64,000 nucleotides of DNA from Paenibacillus sp. Root444D2. GTDB taxonomy: Bacteria > Bacillota > Bacilli > Paenibacillales > NBRC-103111. Location: the NCBI RefSeq assembly GCF_001426375.1, contig NZ_LMEO01000050.1, positions 608,844 to 672,843 on the forward strand. The letters are read 5' to 3'. The notes below the pieces were generated by a model, which was given only the letters and a program-made list of their open reading frames with translations, had not been told where the DNA came from and made no database searches. Every line of letters starts with the position of its first letter. Positions within the stretch are counted from its first letter, which is position 1. Positions 7,229 to 15,008 of this stretch are shown here, piece by piece. Position numbers and translations under genes: made by a program.

Positions 7229-8662
7229 CTACTTAATAACGACGTATTCCAAGTTAACCAGCTTGGCGTAGGTCACGATTTGGTCTGTCGTCAGGTTCAA
7301 GGAAACGACCGTATGGTGGCCGCCACCATTCTCTATCCAGGCTCTCACACCATCCTGGAAGTTCGGCTTCACGCTCCAGAGTACACGAGCTACAGGAAGC
7401 TTCGGTGCCGGAACCGTCGGCTCGAAAGCGGAAACTTCGTTGATCAACAATTTATAATGAGTGCCGAAGTCCGCCATGGATACGACGACGCCTTCTCCAG
7501 CTTTACCGTCGAATACCAGACGCGCTGGATCTTCTTTACCGCCGATTCCAAGTGGGGAAACAATGATTTTGGGCTTGTTGCTTGCCAAGGATGGATCTAC
7601 CTCGAGCATATGCGATTGCAGGATCGCTTCCTGACCAGCTGCCATCTCGTAAGTGTAATCCTCCATAAAGCCTGTATTTTGATTGTGGCTCATCACTTTC
7701 AGCAAGCGAGCAAGCGCGGCCGTCTTCCAGTCGCCCTCGCCAGCAAAGCCGTAGCCCTGTGCCATCAGACGTTGAACAGCAAGACCAGGAAGCTGTTTCA
7801 TTCCATGCAAATCTTCGAAGTTCGTCGTAAAGGCATTATAACCTTTCTCATCCAAGAAACGTTTGATGGCAATTTCATAGCTCGCTTGGATTCTGACACT
7901 CGCTTCCCAGGCTTCTTTACTGTTCGTGCCGTAATCGAATTCGTAGAGTTCCGCATACTGGCCCATCAGATCATCAATTTCTTGCTCTGTAACGGCATTC
8001 ACGTATTGCACGAGGTCGCCGATGCCGAAGTAGTCCACGGTCCATCCGAATTGAATTTGGGCCTCGACCTTGTCCCCTTCCGTTACGCCAACGTTGCGCA
8101 TGTTGTCGCCGAAACGGGCGACTTTGATGTTGAAGCTTTCGTTATAGGCAACCGCTACGTCCATCCAATCCGCAATCTGCTGCTGCACTTCCGGACGTTC
8201 CCAGTAGCCTACGACGATTTTATTTTGTTTCTTCAGACGGGCATTAATGAAGCCGTATTCGCGATCGCCGTGAGCGGCTTGGTTCAGGTTCATGAAGTCC
8301 ATGTCAATCGTTGCCCAAGGAATGCTTTCATTGAACTGGGTTGCCAAGTGAAGCAGAGGCTTCGTCAGCAGTTTTGTACCGCGAATCCACATTTTTGCAG
8401 GCGAGAACGTATGCATCCATGTGATGACACCCGCCACTTCATCGCGATAGTTGACCTCTTTCATGATGCTTGTAATTTTATCCGCGCTTATTGCCAGGTC
8501 CTGCAAGACAAGCGGATAAGGGAGCACACCGCTATTATTCAAGGCATCCGTCATCGTCTGCGCGTGAGCTTTCACTTCAGCCAGCGCTTCTTCCCCGTAC
8601 AGATGTTGCGAACCTACGACGAACCAAAATTGTTTAGCTGCTGTTTTTGACAACTTAATCAT
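7229..8662 (-). CDS. araA: L-arabinose isomerase
   Basis: The 477-residue protein, about the usual length, converts L-arabinose to L-ribulose in the cytoplasm. It starts FWFVVGSQHLYGEEAL, the family signature, and keeps the metal-ligand regions: TNFEDLHGMKQLPGLAVQRLM, GYGFAGEGDWKTAALARL and, near the C-terminus, NGGGHHTVV. It is the last gene of the araB-araD-araA operon, 33 bases after araD, and a strong terminator follows. Control is probably by AraR from the operator at 11164-11179. Arabinose for this pathway could come from the GH43 and GH127 enzymes encoded at 22-44 kb. Identification is secure. Confidence 0.97.
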   Translation of the reverse strand: MIKLSKTAAKQFWFVVGSQHLYGEEALAEVKAHAQTMTDALNNSGVLPYPLVLQDLAISADKITSIMKEVNYRDEVAGVITWMHTFSPAKMWIRGTKLLTKPLLHLATQFNESIPWATIDMDFMNLNQAAHGDREYGFINARLKKQNKIVVGYWERPEVQQQIADWMDVAVAYNESFNIKVARFGDNMRNVGVTEGDKVEAQIQFGWTVDYFGIGDLVQYVNAVTEQEIDDLMGQYAELYEFDYGTNSKEAWEASVRIQASYEIAIKRFLDEKGYNAFTTNFEDLHGMKQLPGLAVQRLMAQGYGFAGEGDWKTAALARLLKVMSHNQNTGFMEDYTYEMAAGQEAILQSHMLEVDPSLASNKPKIIVSPLGIGGKEDPARLVFDGKAGEGVVVSMADFGTHYKLLINEVSAFEPTVPAPKLPVARVLWSVKPNFQDGVRAWIENGGGHHTVVSLNLTTDQIVTYAKLVNLEYVVIK

Positions 8663-8695
8663 CCTCTTTTCTGTATTTAAGAATATGTAAGGCTA

Positions 8696-9391
8696 TTACT
8701 TCTGCCCGTAGTAGGCATCTTTACCGTGTTTCCGAAGATAGTGTTTATCTAGAATGCCTTGAGGCAGTTCTTTTGCAAAATGATTCAATTGCCTTGCATA
8801 CAAATTCATTTTGCAAACTTCCTCCAGCACGACACTGTTCACAACCGCCGACTTCACGTCTTTCCCCCAAGTGAACGGCGCATGTCCTTGGAGCAGGACG
8901 GCCGGGATTGCCATAACATCTAGTCCGAGCTTCTCGAACGTCTCGATGATGACGTGACCCGTCTCGGCTTCGTAGCCCCGGTCAACCTCCTCTTGATTCA
9001 AGAAGCGCGCGCAAGGGACGGCGCCATAGAAGGTGTCCGCATGCGTCGTTCCCATGACGGGTACATCCAATCCCGCTTGCGCCCAGATGGTTGCCCAGGT
9101 CGAGTGAGTATGCACGATGCCGCCGATTTGCGGATAGTGTTTGTACAACACGGCGTGAGTCGCGGTATCGGAGGAAGGTCTCAGCTCTCCCTCGACCACA
9201 TTACCGTCGAGATCCACGACTACCATGTCGCTCGCTTTCATCTTTTCATAGCTGACTCCGCTCGGTTTGATCACGAACAGACCGCTTTCCCGATCGATGG
9301 CGCTCGCATTACCCCAAGTAAATTTTACGAGTCCGTGCTTCGGCAAATCCAGATTCGCTTGATATACCTCTTCTTTCAGTTGTTCTAACAA
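8696..9391 (-). CDS. araD: L-ribulose-5-phosphate 4-epimerase
   Basis: The 231-residue class II aldolase-fold enzyme turns L-ribulose 5-phosphate into D-xylulose 5-phosphate, the entry to the pentose phosphate pathway. The phosphate-binding GNASAID and SSDTATH segments and the zinc histidines in HTHSTWATIWAQAG (about residues 95-97) and LLQGHAPFTWG (about 171) are all present. Its start lies 3 bases from the araB stop, so the two are translationally linked. Order araB-araD-araA on the minus strand. Confidence 0.97.
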   Translation of the reverse strand: MLEQLKEEVYQANLDLPKHGLVKFTWGNASAIDRESGLFVIKPSGVSYEKMKASDMVVVDLDGNVVEGELRPSSDTATHAVLYKHYPQIGGIVHTHSTWATIWAQAGLDVPVMGTTHADTFYGAVPCARFLNQEEVDRGYEAETGHVIIETFEKLGLDVMAIPAVLLQGHAPFTWGKDVKSAVVNSVVLEEVCKMNLYARQLNHFAKELPQGILDKHYLRKHGKDAYYGQK

Positions 9392-9393
9392 CG

Positions 9394-11016
9394 TTAATCC
9401 CTCCCGTTCTCTAGCAGATGGTCTACTGCGGCCTGTTCGATGGTGAGCCCTGCTTGGTATCGTTTGATGAATGCTTGGAACCCTTTTACATCCGCTCTAT
9501 CCGGAGCAATCTCCTGTCCTTCGACATCTTTAAAGACCTTCTGCTCGAGGAAGTTATCCAGGCTTTCTTCTTGATCCTTGTTGATCATATATGAAGCCAG
9601 AAGCGCCATGCCCCATGCCCCGCCTTCGCCGGCCGTGGACATGACCGAGATTGGTACGTTCAGCGCGCCCGCTAAGATTTTTTGTCCGACGACAGGAGTC
9701 TTGAATAGGCCGCCATGAGCCAAAATGCTGTCAATGGCCACTTTTTCATTTTCGGTCAAAATGTCCATTCCGAGCTTCAATGCTCCGAAAGCAGTGAATA
9801 AGTGCGTTCGCATGAAATTAGCCAGATTAAAGTTGCTTTCTGGCGAGCGAACGAATAACGGTCGGCCTTTGTCGATTCCCGTAATATTCTCACCCGAGAG
9901 ATAACCGTAGCTAAGCAAACCCCCGCCATCCGGGTCGGCTTCCAATGCCTTATTCAACAGCACGCTGAACAATTTGCCGGAATCTACGCCGTATCCCATA
10001 GCTTCGGAGAATTCACGGAACAATCCCATCCAAGCGTTGAGATCGCTGGAGCAGTTGTTGGCATGCACCATGCCGACCGGACTGCCGTTCGGCGTCGTGA
10101 CCATATCGATCTCCGGATAAACCTTGGATAATTCTTTCTCCAATACAATCATCGCAAAAACGGAAGTGCCCACAGAAATGTTACCTGTACGCTTCCTGAC
10201 GCTATTCGTCGCAACCATGCCTGTGCCGGCATCACCTTCCGGAGGACATAACGGAATACCCGGCTGCAGATCCCCAGCCGGGTCCAGAATGCCGGCTCCC
10301 GCCCCCGTTAGTTCGCCAACTTTCTCGCCGGAGAGATATACTTTAGGAAGAAGATCCTCAAGCTTCCACGGATAGGCTTTGGCTGCGATAAGTTCATCGA
10401 ATTGCTTAACCATCGATGGATGGTAATTACGGCTTGCTTCATCAATAGGGAAGATGCCGGAAGCATCTCCGATGCCGATCGCTTTATTCCCGGTCAGCAG
10501 CCAGTGAATATAGCCAGCCAGCGTCGTTATGAAATCAATGCGAGGCACATGTTCCTCTTGATTTAATATCGCTTGGAACAAATGAGCGATACTCCAGCGC
10601 TCGGGGATATTAAATTGGAACAAGTCCGTTAATTCCCTAGCTGCCGCGCCGGTTGTTGCGTTGCGCCAAGTCCGAAACGGCACCAGCAGCTCACCCGTGC
10701 TGTCGAATGCCATATAACCGTGCATCATAGCGGAAAACCCGATCGAGCCCACGGTCCGGAGGGTTACCCCGTAATTCCGTTCCACTTCCTGCTTCATTTC
10801 ACGATAAGCGGTTTGGAGGCCTTTAATAATATCCTCCTGGTTGTACGTCCAATATCCGTCTTTCAACAAATTTTCCCACTCATAGCTTCCCGATGCGATG
10901 GTCTCGAAACGACGATCGATCAACACCGCTTTGATCCGCGTAGATCCGAATTCGATACCTAGCGAAGTTTCACCCTTGGTTATCGCTTCTTTCAAGTCTA
11001 CATGATTCATAATCAC
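9394..11016 (-). CDS. araB: Ribulokinase of the FGGY family
   Basis: The 540-residue sugar kinase phosphorylates, by context, L-ribulose with ATP. The actin-like N-terminal domain starts GIEFGSTRIKAVLID (phosphate-1 motif), then has GSIGFSAMMHGYMAFD and FRTWRNATTGAAA. The C-terminal domain has GDAGTGMVATNSVRKRTGNISVGTS and the FGGY signature region HGGLFKTPVVGQKILAGALN. The sequence does not look like the classic AraB of Bacillus or E. coli; it resembles the alternative ribulokinase type (AraK of clostridia), so the symbol follows role and position. First gene of the operon. The start is GTG at 11016 after GGGGAG, or ATG two codons later. Confidence 0.88.
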   Translation of the reverse strand: MIMNHVDLKEAITKGETSLGIEFGSTRIKAVLIDRRFETIASGSYEWENLLKDGYWTYNQEDIIKGLQTAYREMKQEVERNYGVTLRTVGSIGFSAMMHGYMAFDSTGELLVPFRTWRNATTGAAARELTDLFQFNIPERWSIAHLFQAILNQEEHVPRIDFITTLAGYIHWLLTGNKAIGIGDASGIFPIDEASRNYHPSMVKQFDELIAAKAYPWKLEDLLPKVYLSGEKVGELTGAGAGILDPAGDLQPGIPLCPPEGDAGTGMVATNSVRKRTGNISVGTSVFAMIVLEKELSKVYPEIDMVTTPNGSPVGMVHANNCSSDLNAWMGLFREFSEAMGYGVDSGKLFSVLLNKALEADPDGGGLLSYGYLSGENITGIDKGRPLFVRSPESNFNLANFMRTHLFTAFGALKLGMDILTENEKVAIDSILAHGGLFKTPVVGQKILAGALNVPISVMSTAGEGGAWGMALLASYMINKDQEESLDNFLEQKVFKDVEGQEIAPDRADVKGFQAFIKRYQAGLTIEQAAVDHLLENGRD

Positions 11017-11155
11017 GTATCTCCCCTCTCTATTCGTGGCTTAAACCCAAACGATTGCGAATCGTATAATAGCCTGATTCCGATCGAACCGGTCACTCGA
11101 TGAGATGAACGGAAGATTCGATCGAAAGAAGGCGCTTTCTCTTACTGACAGTTTC

Positions 11156-11184
11156 AGTATATTTTCTGTACGTACATTTGTCAA
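11156..11184 (-). promoter_or_regulatory. araBDA promoter with AraR operator in the spacer
   Basis: On the minus strand TTGACA (11179-11184) and TATACT (11156-11161) are 17 bases apart, a near-consensus SigA promoter. The spacer holds the palindrome TGTACGTACA (11167-11176; 16-bp site 11164-11179), matching the known AraR box, so bound AraR would block RNA polymerase. Confidence 0.85.
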
Positions 11185-11306
11185 TATAGTCTAATAGTTA
11201 TACTAACATAAGCTGCAATTCCACCCCTGTTCGTCTCACCATAGTATCTTTCTAAGGATAAGTATCGAACTTGTACCATTGAGATCATAAACAAATATGA
11301 CTTCAT

Positions 11307-11348
11307 TTGCATTCCATGCGATTTATGTTAGAATGTGTACGTACAACT
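11307..11348 (+). promoter_or_regulatory. araR promoter with AraR operator
   Basis: TTGCAT (11307-11312) and TAGAAT (11329-11334) are 16 bases apart. A second AraR palindrome, TGTACGTACA (11336-11345), lies immediately after the -10, which suggests that AraR represses its own gene. The two operators are about 169 bases apart, centre to centre, so looping is possible. Confidence 0.8.
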
Positions 11349-11378
11349 TATTGAACAACGATGAAAGAAGTGGATTTC

Positions 11379-12470
11379 ATGAAGCCAAAGTACCAGATCA
11401 TCATAGATGAGATTAAAAGTTATATCCTCTCGGGAACTTACAAAGCAGGCGAGAAAATCCCTTCGGAATTCGCTTTGCAGGAGGACTACAACGTTAGCCG
11501 GCAGACGGTTAGAAAGGCTATTCTGGAGTTATCGAACGAGGGTTTCCTAAGAAGTGAGAAAGGATCCGGCACGTACGTTAGCACCCAATACCGGTCCAGA
11601 ACGAGTGGGAAAACCATGAATAAAACGATTGGCGTCATCACGACCTATATCTCGGATTACATCTTTCCCTCCATTATCCGCGGCATTGAAAGCCGATTAA
11701 ATGAAGATAACTATTCCTTGCTGTTAGCCAGTACAAATAACGATATCTCCCAGGAAAAAAAGGCGTTAGAAATGATGCTGTCCTACGGCGTGGATGGACT
11801 GATTATAGAACCTACCAGAAGCAATGTATACAACCCCAATATCGCTTACTACCTGTCTTTTAAGGAGCAGGAGGTTCCGTTCACGATGATCAATGCCTAT
11901 TATGAAGAGTTGGAGGTTCCTTTCTTCTGTCTGGATGACGTGCAGTCCAGCTATCTAGCAACTCGGGAGCTGATTGCCAAAGGACATACCCAGATCGGCA
12001 TCATCGCGAAAATGGATGATTTGCAAGGGAAGTATAGAATGAAGGGATTTATCAAGGCTCTTGGGGAAGCCAAATTACGGTTCCAGCAAGAGCATGTACT
12101 TTCTTTCGATACGGCGACGAAGTCGGACCTGTCCGCTAACTTGGAAGTGTATCTGAACGACAATCGGGATGACTTGACTGCGCTTGTGTGTTACAACGAC
12201 GAGGTAGGCTTGGAAGTCGTACATGTCTGCAGAAAACTGGGTATCTCCATTCCAGACGAGCTATCCATCATTGGCCAGGACAATTCATATATCGCCAAAA
12301 ACGCGAATATCAAACTAACGACGCTGACCCACCCCCAAGAACAAATGGGACGCGACGCAGCGGACTGGGTCATTAAGAATTTACAAGGCAAAAAAGACTT
12401 GCCCACCAACACCTACTACCAGCCCGTATTCATTGAGGGCGAAACCGTAAAAGCGATCGAAGTGGAATAG
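11379..12470 (+). CDS. araR: Arabinose repressor, GntR-type DNA-binding plus LacI-type sensor domain
   Basis: The 363-residue protein has an N-terminal GntR winged helix (KYQIIIDEIKSYILSG..., IPSEFALQEDYNVSRQTVRKAILEL, GSGTYVS; residues 1-75) joined to a LacI/periplasmic-binding-like domain (GVITTYISDYIFPSIIRGIE to the C-terminus). This chimeric build defines AraR, which releases DNA when L-arabinose binds. It is divergent from araBDA with two AraR boxes in between. I choose the ATG at 11379, preceded by GAAGTGG, over the in-frame ATG six codons upstream, which lacks a ribosome site. It may also control the arabinan-active glycosidases, but I see no AraR box upstream of those. Confidence 0.93.
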   Translation: MKPKYQIIIDEIKSYILSGTYKAGEKIPSEFALQEDYNVSRQTVRKAILELSNEGFLRSEKGSGTYVSTQYRSRTSGKTMNKTIGVITTYISDYIFPSIIRGIESRLNEDNYSLLLASTNNDISQEKKALEMMLSYGVDGLIIEPTRSNVYNPNIAYYLSFKEQEVPFTMINAYYEELEVPFFCLDDVQSSYLATRELIAKGHTQIGIIAKMDDLQGKYRMKGFIKALGEAKLRFQQEHVLSFDTATKSDLSANLEVYLNDNRDDLTALVCYNDEVGLEVVHVCRKLGISIPDELSIIGQDNSYIAKNANIKLTTLTHPQEQMGRDAADWVIKNLQGKKDLPTNTYYQPVFIEGETVKAIEVE

Positions 12471-12525
12471 TCATGGACTGTGTTATTACTTATGGTACGG
12501 TTCTCCTCGATTGATCTTCAACAAA

Positions 12526-12623
12526 ACTGCCCGTTTAGTTGAGAAGGCTGCCGATCCAATACTGTCGGCAGCCTCCTCCTGTTCAGCCGCTGATTTATTG
12601 AAGTATCGTTTTTCGTTAGCTTA
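12526..12623 (-). repeat. Stem-loop repeat R7, overlapping the stop of the GNAT gene
   Basis: Perfect arms AGGCTGCCGA (12545-12554) and TCGGCAGCCT (12565-12574). On the minus strand it begins TTAAGCTAACGAAAAACGAT and ends CAACTAAACGGGCAG. As in R3, the TAA stop of the gene lies inside the repeat's AGCTAACG. It also stands between the convergent araR and GNAT genes and could end both transcripts. Confidence 0.75.
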
Positions 12624-13206
12624 ATGAACTACACCTTACTGCCCACTCACTTTTACCAAGCTTGTAATAATTATATCTCTCGTTATCTAACTCGATAACT
12701 CCTTGAAAAATGAACCCGCATTTTTGTATTACTCTATTTGACGGTATGTTCCGTATAAGAGCAATCGCATTGAGCATCTCAACGTTCGTATTCTCAAATA
12801 AATACTTGGTTAACCCTTCTGTAGCTTGCGTGGTATAACCTTTGCCTCTATGATCATTTGAGATTGCAAACATAATTTCTCGGTTTGGACTCGGCAATTC
12901 CTCTTTAATTCCTGTACAGCACCAACCGATAAAATCTCCCGATGTTTTCAATATGATTCCCATCCGAAGGCGAAGCTCACCTATGACCCCACCTTCGGAT
13001 ACGGTATTTAGAAACTGTTTGTTTCCAGGTATTTCATAATTCGTTAACCAATCTTTCCGCTGTTCTTTAGATACGTTCCAACCAGGCAAGTATTCATTTA
13101 TTTCAGGTTGCCATGTTAAAGAATGAAATTGATCCAGATCATCAATTATGTACTCTCTAAGGTAGACATCCTTACAATCAATAGTAAAGATATTTTGTTC
13201 GCTCAA
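12616..13206 (-). CDS. RimJ/RimL-type GNAT acetyltransferase
   Basis: The 196-residue protein reads as an acetyltransferase of the RimJ/RimL subgroup: VYLREYIIDDLDQFHSLTW at the start, then IGWCCTGIKEE, the acetyl-CoA loop region ISNDHRGKGYTTQATEGLTKYLFEN, and ALIRNIPSNRVIQKCGFIFQGV near the C-terminus (the N-x-x-S-x-R-V-x-x-K-x-G-F signature). The acceptor is unknown. The start is TTG with GGGGTG upstream. The final codons SLS and the stop run into repeat R7. Confidence 0.85.
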   Translation of the reverse strand: MSEQNIFTIDCKDVYLREYIIDDLDQFHSLTWQPEINEYLPGWNVSKEQRKDWLTNYEIPGNKQFLNTVSEGGVIGELRLRMGIILKTSGDFIGWCCTGIKEELPSPNREIMFAISNDHRGKGYTTQATEGLTKYLFENTNVEMLNAIALIRNIPSNRVIQKCGFIFQGVIELDNERYNYYKLGKSEWAVRCSSLS

Positions 13207-13326
13207 CGTCTACACCCCATCAACTGGTCTTTGCATCCATGACTACTATAACATGTCGTGTTACTGTCGTAGTTGATAAGTGTTAATTATTAATAAACTA
13301 TCCTGCCAGTTATTTTACAAGAAAAT

Positions 13327-13395
13327 GAGAACAATCTGCCGGCCACGGCGAACTGTTCCCTGGTTAATTACACTAGCATTCTGCGTCAGCGCAAT
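13327..13395 (-). repeat. Stem-loop repeat R8, diverged
   Basis: On the minus strand ATTGCGCTGACGCAGAATG follows the VanZ stop and AACCAGGGAACAG matches the stem of R2 with changes. Arms GAACA/TGTTC remain. This is a decayed relative of R2. Confidence 0.5.
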
Positions 13396-13944
13396 CTAGA
13401 GTCTCAATCTCACCATGAATAATAAATATAATATAACAGGTAATCCTATGGCAGATAGTATTGTGATTACGGTACGTACTTTTTTCACATCTCGTAATAT
13501 AAACGCTATAAACTTATACCCTAAAATACCAATCAATCCACCCAAACAATTTAAAATTATATCATCAATATCTGATGTTCCAATGCCTAAGAGCCCCTGC
13601 GTGATTTCAACAGATAAACTCACAAAGAATATAAACAACAAATTGGTTATTACTCTTTTGTCCTTTTTGAATAATGACAAATAAGTACCAAGAGGAATAA
13701 GAATAACTATGTTACCAACCACATTACTAAAAGCGAATTTTTTTATAGTCGCAGAACCGCTAAGTATATATTCCTTTATACTATAAAAAGGAATAAGATT
13801 GATTGACCTATTTAAAGTCCTTTGACTATTAAACATCTCCAAAAGTGAAATTCTTGATAAGAACAATAATTTAATTAAAAAAACTATGTAACAAATGAAA
13901 ACACCATATAAAAAGATTGTTTTAATCCGTTCTCTTTTATTCAT
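13396..13944 (-). CDS. VanZ-family membrane protein
   Basis: The protein (182 residues from the chosen start) has four or five hydrophobic segments and the VanZ signature: NRSINLIPFYSIKEYI, then VVGNIVILIPLGTYLSLF, SLSVEITQGLLGIGTSDIDDIILNCLGGLIG. VanZ relatives lower sensitivity to glycopeptides such as teicoplanin by an unknown mechanism and also occur as chromosomal genes of no known role, as probably here. I set the start at 13944, where GGAGG lies 4 bases upstream. The stop is followed at once by repeat R8. Confidence 0.85.
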   Translation of the reverse strand: MNKRERIKTIFLYGVFICYIVFLIKLLFLSRISLLEMFNSQRTLNRSINLIPFYSIKEYILSGSATIKKFAFSNVVGNIVILIPLGTYLSLFKKDKRVITNLLFIFFVSLSVEITQGLLGIGTSDIDDIILNCLGGLIGILGYKFIAFILRDVKKVRTVITILSAIGLPVILYLLFMVRLRL

Positions 13945-14018
13945 AATACCTCCATTTTTCATTTTATCCCTGCTTATTCTCTGACGTTCAGTTTATAATT
14001 TAAAGTTCATTGTAGTGA

Positions 14019-14117
14019 AATGTCAATCCGCTGGATTACAAAACGTACTTCTCTTTGATGCGGAATCCATTCTTGGACAGATACCTTGACGGAGACGATG
14101 CTGGAGCAGACAAGTAA
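14019..14117 (+). pseudogene. Possible 3' relic of a lost plus-strand gene
   Basis: A 32-codon open stretch reads NPLDYKTYFSLMRNPFLDRY and ends DGDDAGADK just 10 bases before a good terminator. Composition and position look like the true end of a protein, but there is no start and I do not recognise the family. It may be chance. Confidence 0.3.
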
Positions 14118-14126
14118 ATAAGTTTA

Positions 14127-14176
14127 GAAACCGCAGGATGCATGACAGGAATGTCATACCTTGCGGTTTCTTTTAT
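14127..14176 (+). terminator. Rho-independent terminator
   Basis: Arms GAAACCGCA (14127-14135) and TGCGGTTTC (14162-14170) with an inner ATGACA/TGTCAT stem, followed by TTTTAT. There is no intact gene ahead of it on the plus strand, only the possible relic at 14019-14117. Confidence 0.7.
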
Positions 14177-14248
14177 AAGATTCGCTTCTGCTGGCAGAAG
14201 TAGAGTATAGTAGGAGTAGTTGAAAATATATTCCAGGAGGCTACAGCC

Positions 14249-14650
14249 ATGTCACAGGAGATTTGGATTAACCTGCCAGTCAAAGATGTTAAGAGCTCAA
14301 CTGCCTTTTTCAATGAGATTGGATTCCATGCGGTGAGCGTTGGTAACGAGAGAGCCAAGCTTGCCATAGGCCAAACAACGATTCTGCTGTTCCCGGATGC
14401 GGCGTTTGAGAAATTTACAGGTTCAAAAACCGCAGATACTTCCCATAGCGCAGAAGTAATATTTTCCATTGGTGCTGAAAGCAGAGAAGAAGTAGATGCC
14501 TTTATTCAAAAAGTAGAGTTTGCCGGAGGAAGCATCTTTGGCAAACCGAGTGAAATTGACGGCTGGATGTATGGCGCAGGATTTGCCGACCTTGACGGTC
14601 ACCGCTGGAACCTGCTGTACATGGATGAGAGCAAAATGCCGAAACGCTAA
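14249..14650 (+). CDS. VOC-family protein (glyoxalase/extradiol dioxygenase-like)
   Basis: The 133-residue protein begins MSQEIWINLPVKDVKSSTAFFNEIGF and ends GAGFADLDGHRWNLLYMD, the layout of the PhnB/YaeR-like VOC proteins. The usual metal-ligand positions are only partly kept: Asn replaces His near residue 8 and the last strand has N-L-L-Y without a clear glutamate. It may therefore be a binding protein rather than a metalloenzyme. A GGAGG site precedes the ATG and a strong terminator follows. It stands alone on the plus strand. Confidence 0.8.
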   Translation: MSQEIWINLPVKDVKSSTAFFNEIGFHAVSVGNERAKLAIGQTTILLFPDAAFEKFTGSKTADTSHSAEVIFSIGAESREEVDAFIQKVEFAGGSIFGKPSEIDGWMYGAGFADLDGHRWNLLYMDESKMPKR

Positions 14651-14657
14651 TATGGAA

Positions 14658-14696
14658 ACGCCGGCCACCTGCTTAAGGTCACCGGCGTTTTTTTTA
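14658..14696 (+). terminator. Terminator of the VOC gene
   Basis: AACGCCGG pairs with CCGGCGTT, with an inner ACCT/AGGT pair, followed by a run of eight T. Confidence 0.85.
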
Positions 14697-14841
14697 CACC
14701 CCGTATAATCTCATATCTGTCATTCAAATCAAAATCGTGCTTAGAAGGAAAAATTCGTGTGTTAAACGAATACAAATCACCTGGGTTAGCCGTTAATTTA
14801 TTGGTCTTACATAAACTATATTAACACATATTGGAACTAAC

Positions 14842-14930
14842 CTGCCCGTTAGCGGAACAGGCTACCGAGAATAAATCTGCGGTAGCCTGTTTTGGTATTT
14901 TATTGAGCAATCGGTTTGTGTTAGTTGAAC
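14842..14930 (-). repeat. Stem-loop repeat R9
   Basis: Perfect 12-bp arms AACAGGCTACCG (14856-14867) and CGGTAGCCTGTT (14880-14891). The minus-strand ends are CAACTAACACAAACCGATTG and CCGCTAACGGGCAG, matching the family. It lies about 80 bases beyond the stop of the DUF4317 gene rather than against it. Confidence 0.7.
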
Positions 14931-15008
14931 AAGCTGCCGATATCGACTATCTTTGCTTCTGAGAACGATAAAATCGTATTAATAAATACCCGTGAACGTT
15001 TCTCTACT

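Noticed and set aside
7280..8650. Long plus-strand open frame of 456 codons
   Set aside because: It lies wholly antisense to araA, has no ribosome site or recognisable domain, and is a codon-bias shadow.
52..14930. Canonical integron attC sites
   Set aside because: The repeats have conserved ends and a variable stem, but the end motifs are direct copies of CTAACG rather than complementary RYYYAAC/GTTRRRY cores, and no integrase gene is in the window.
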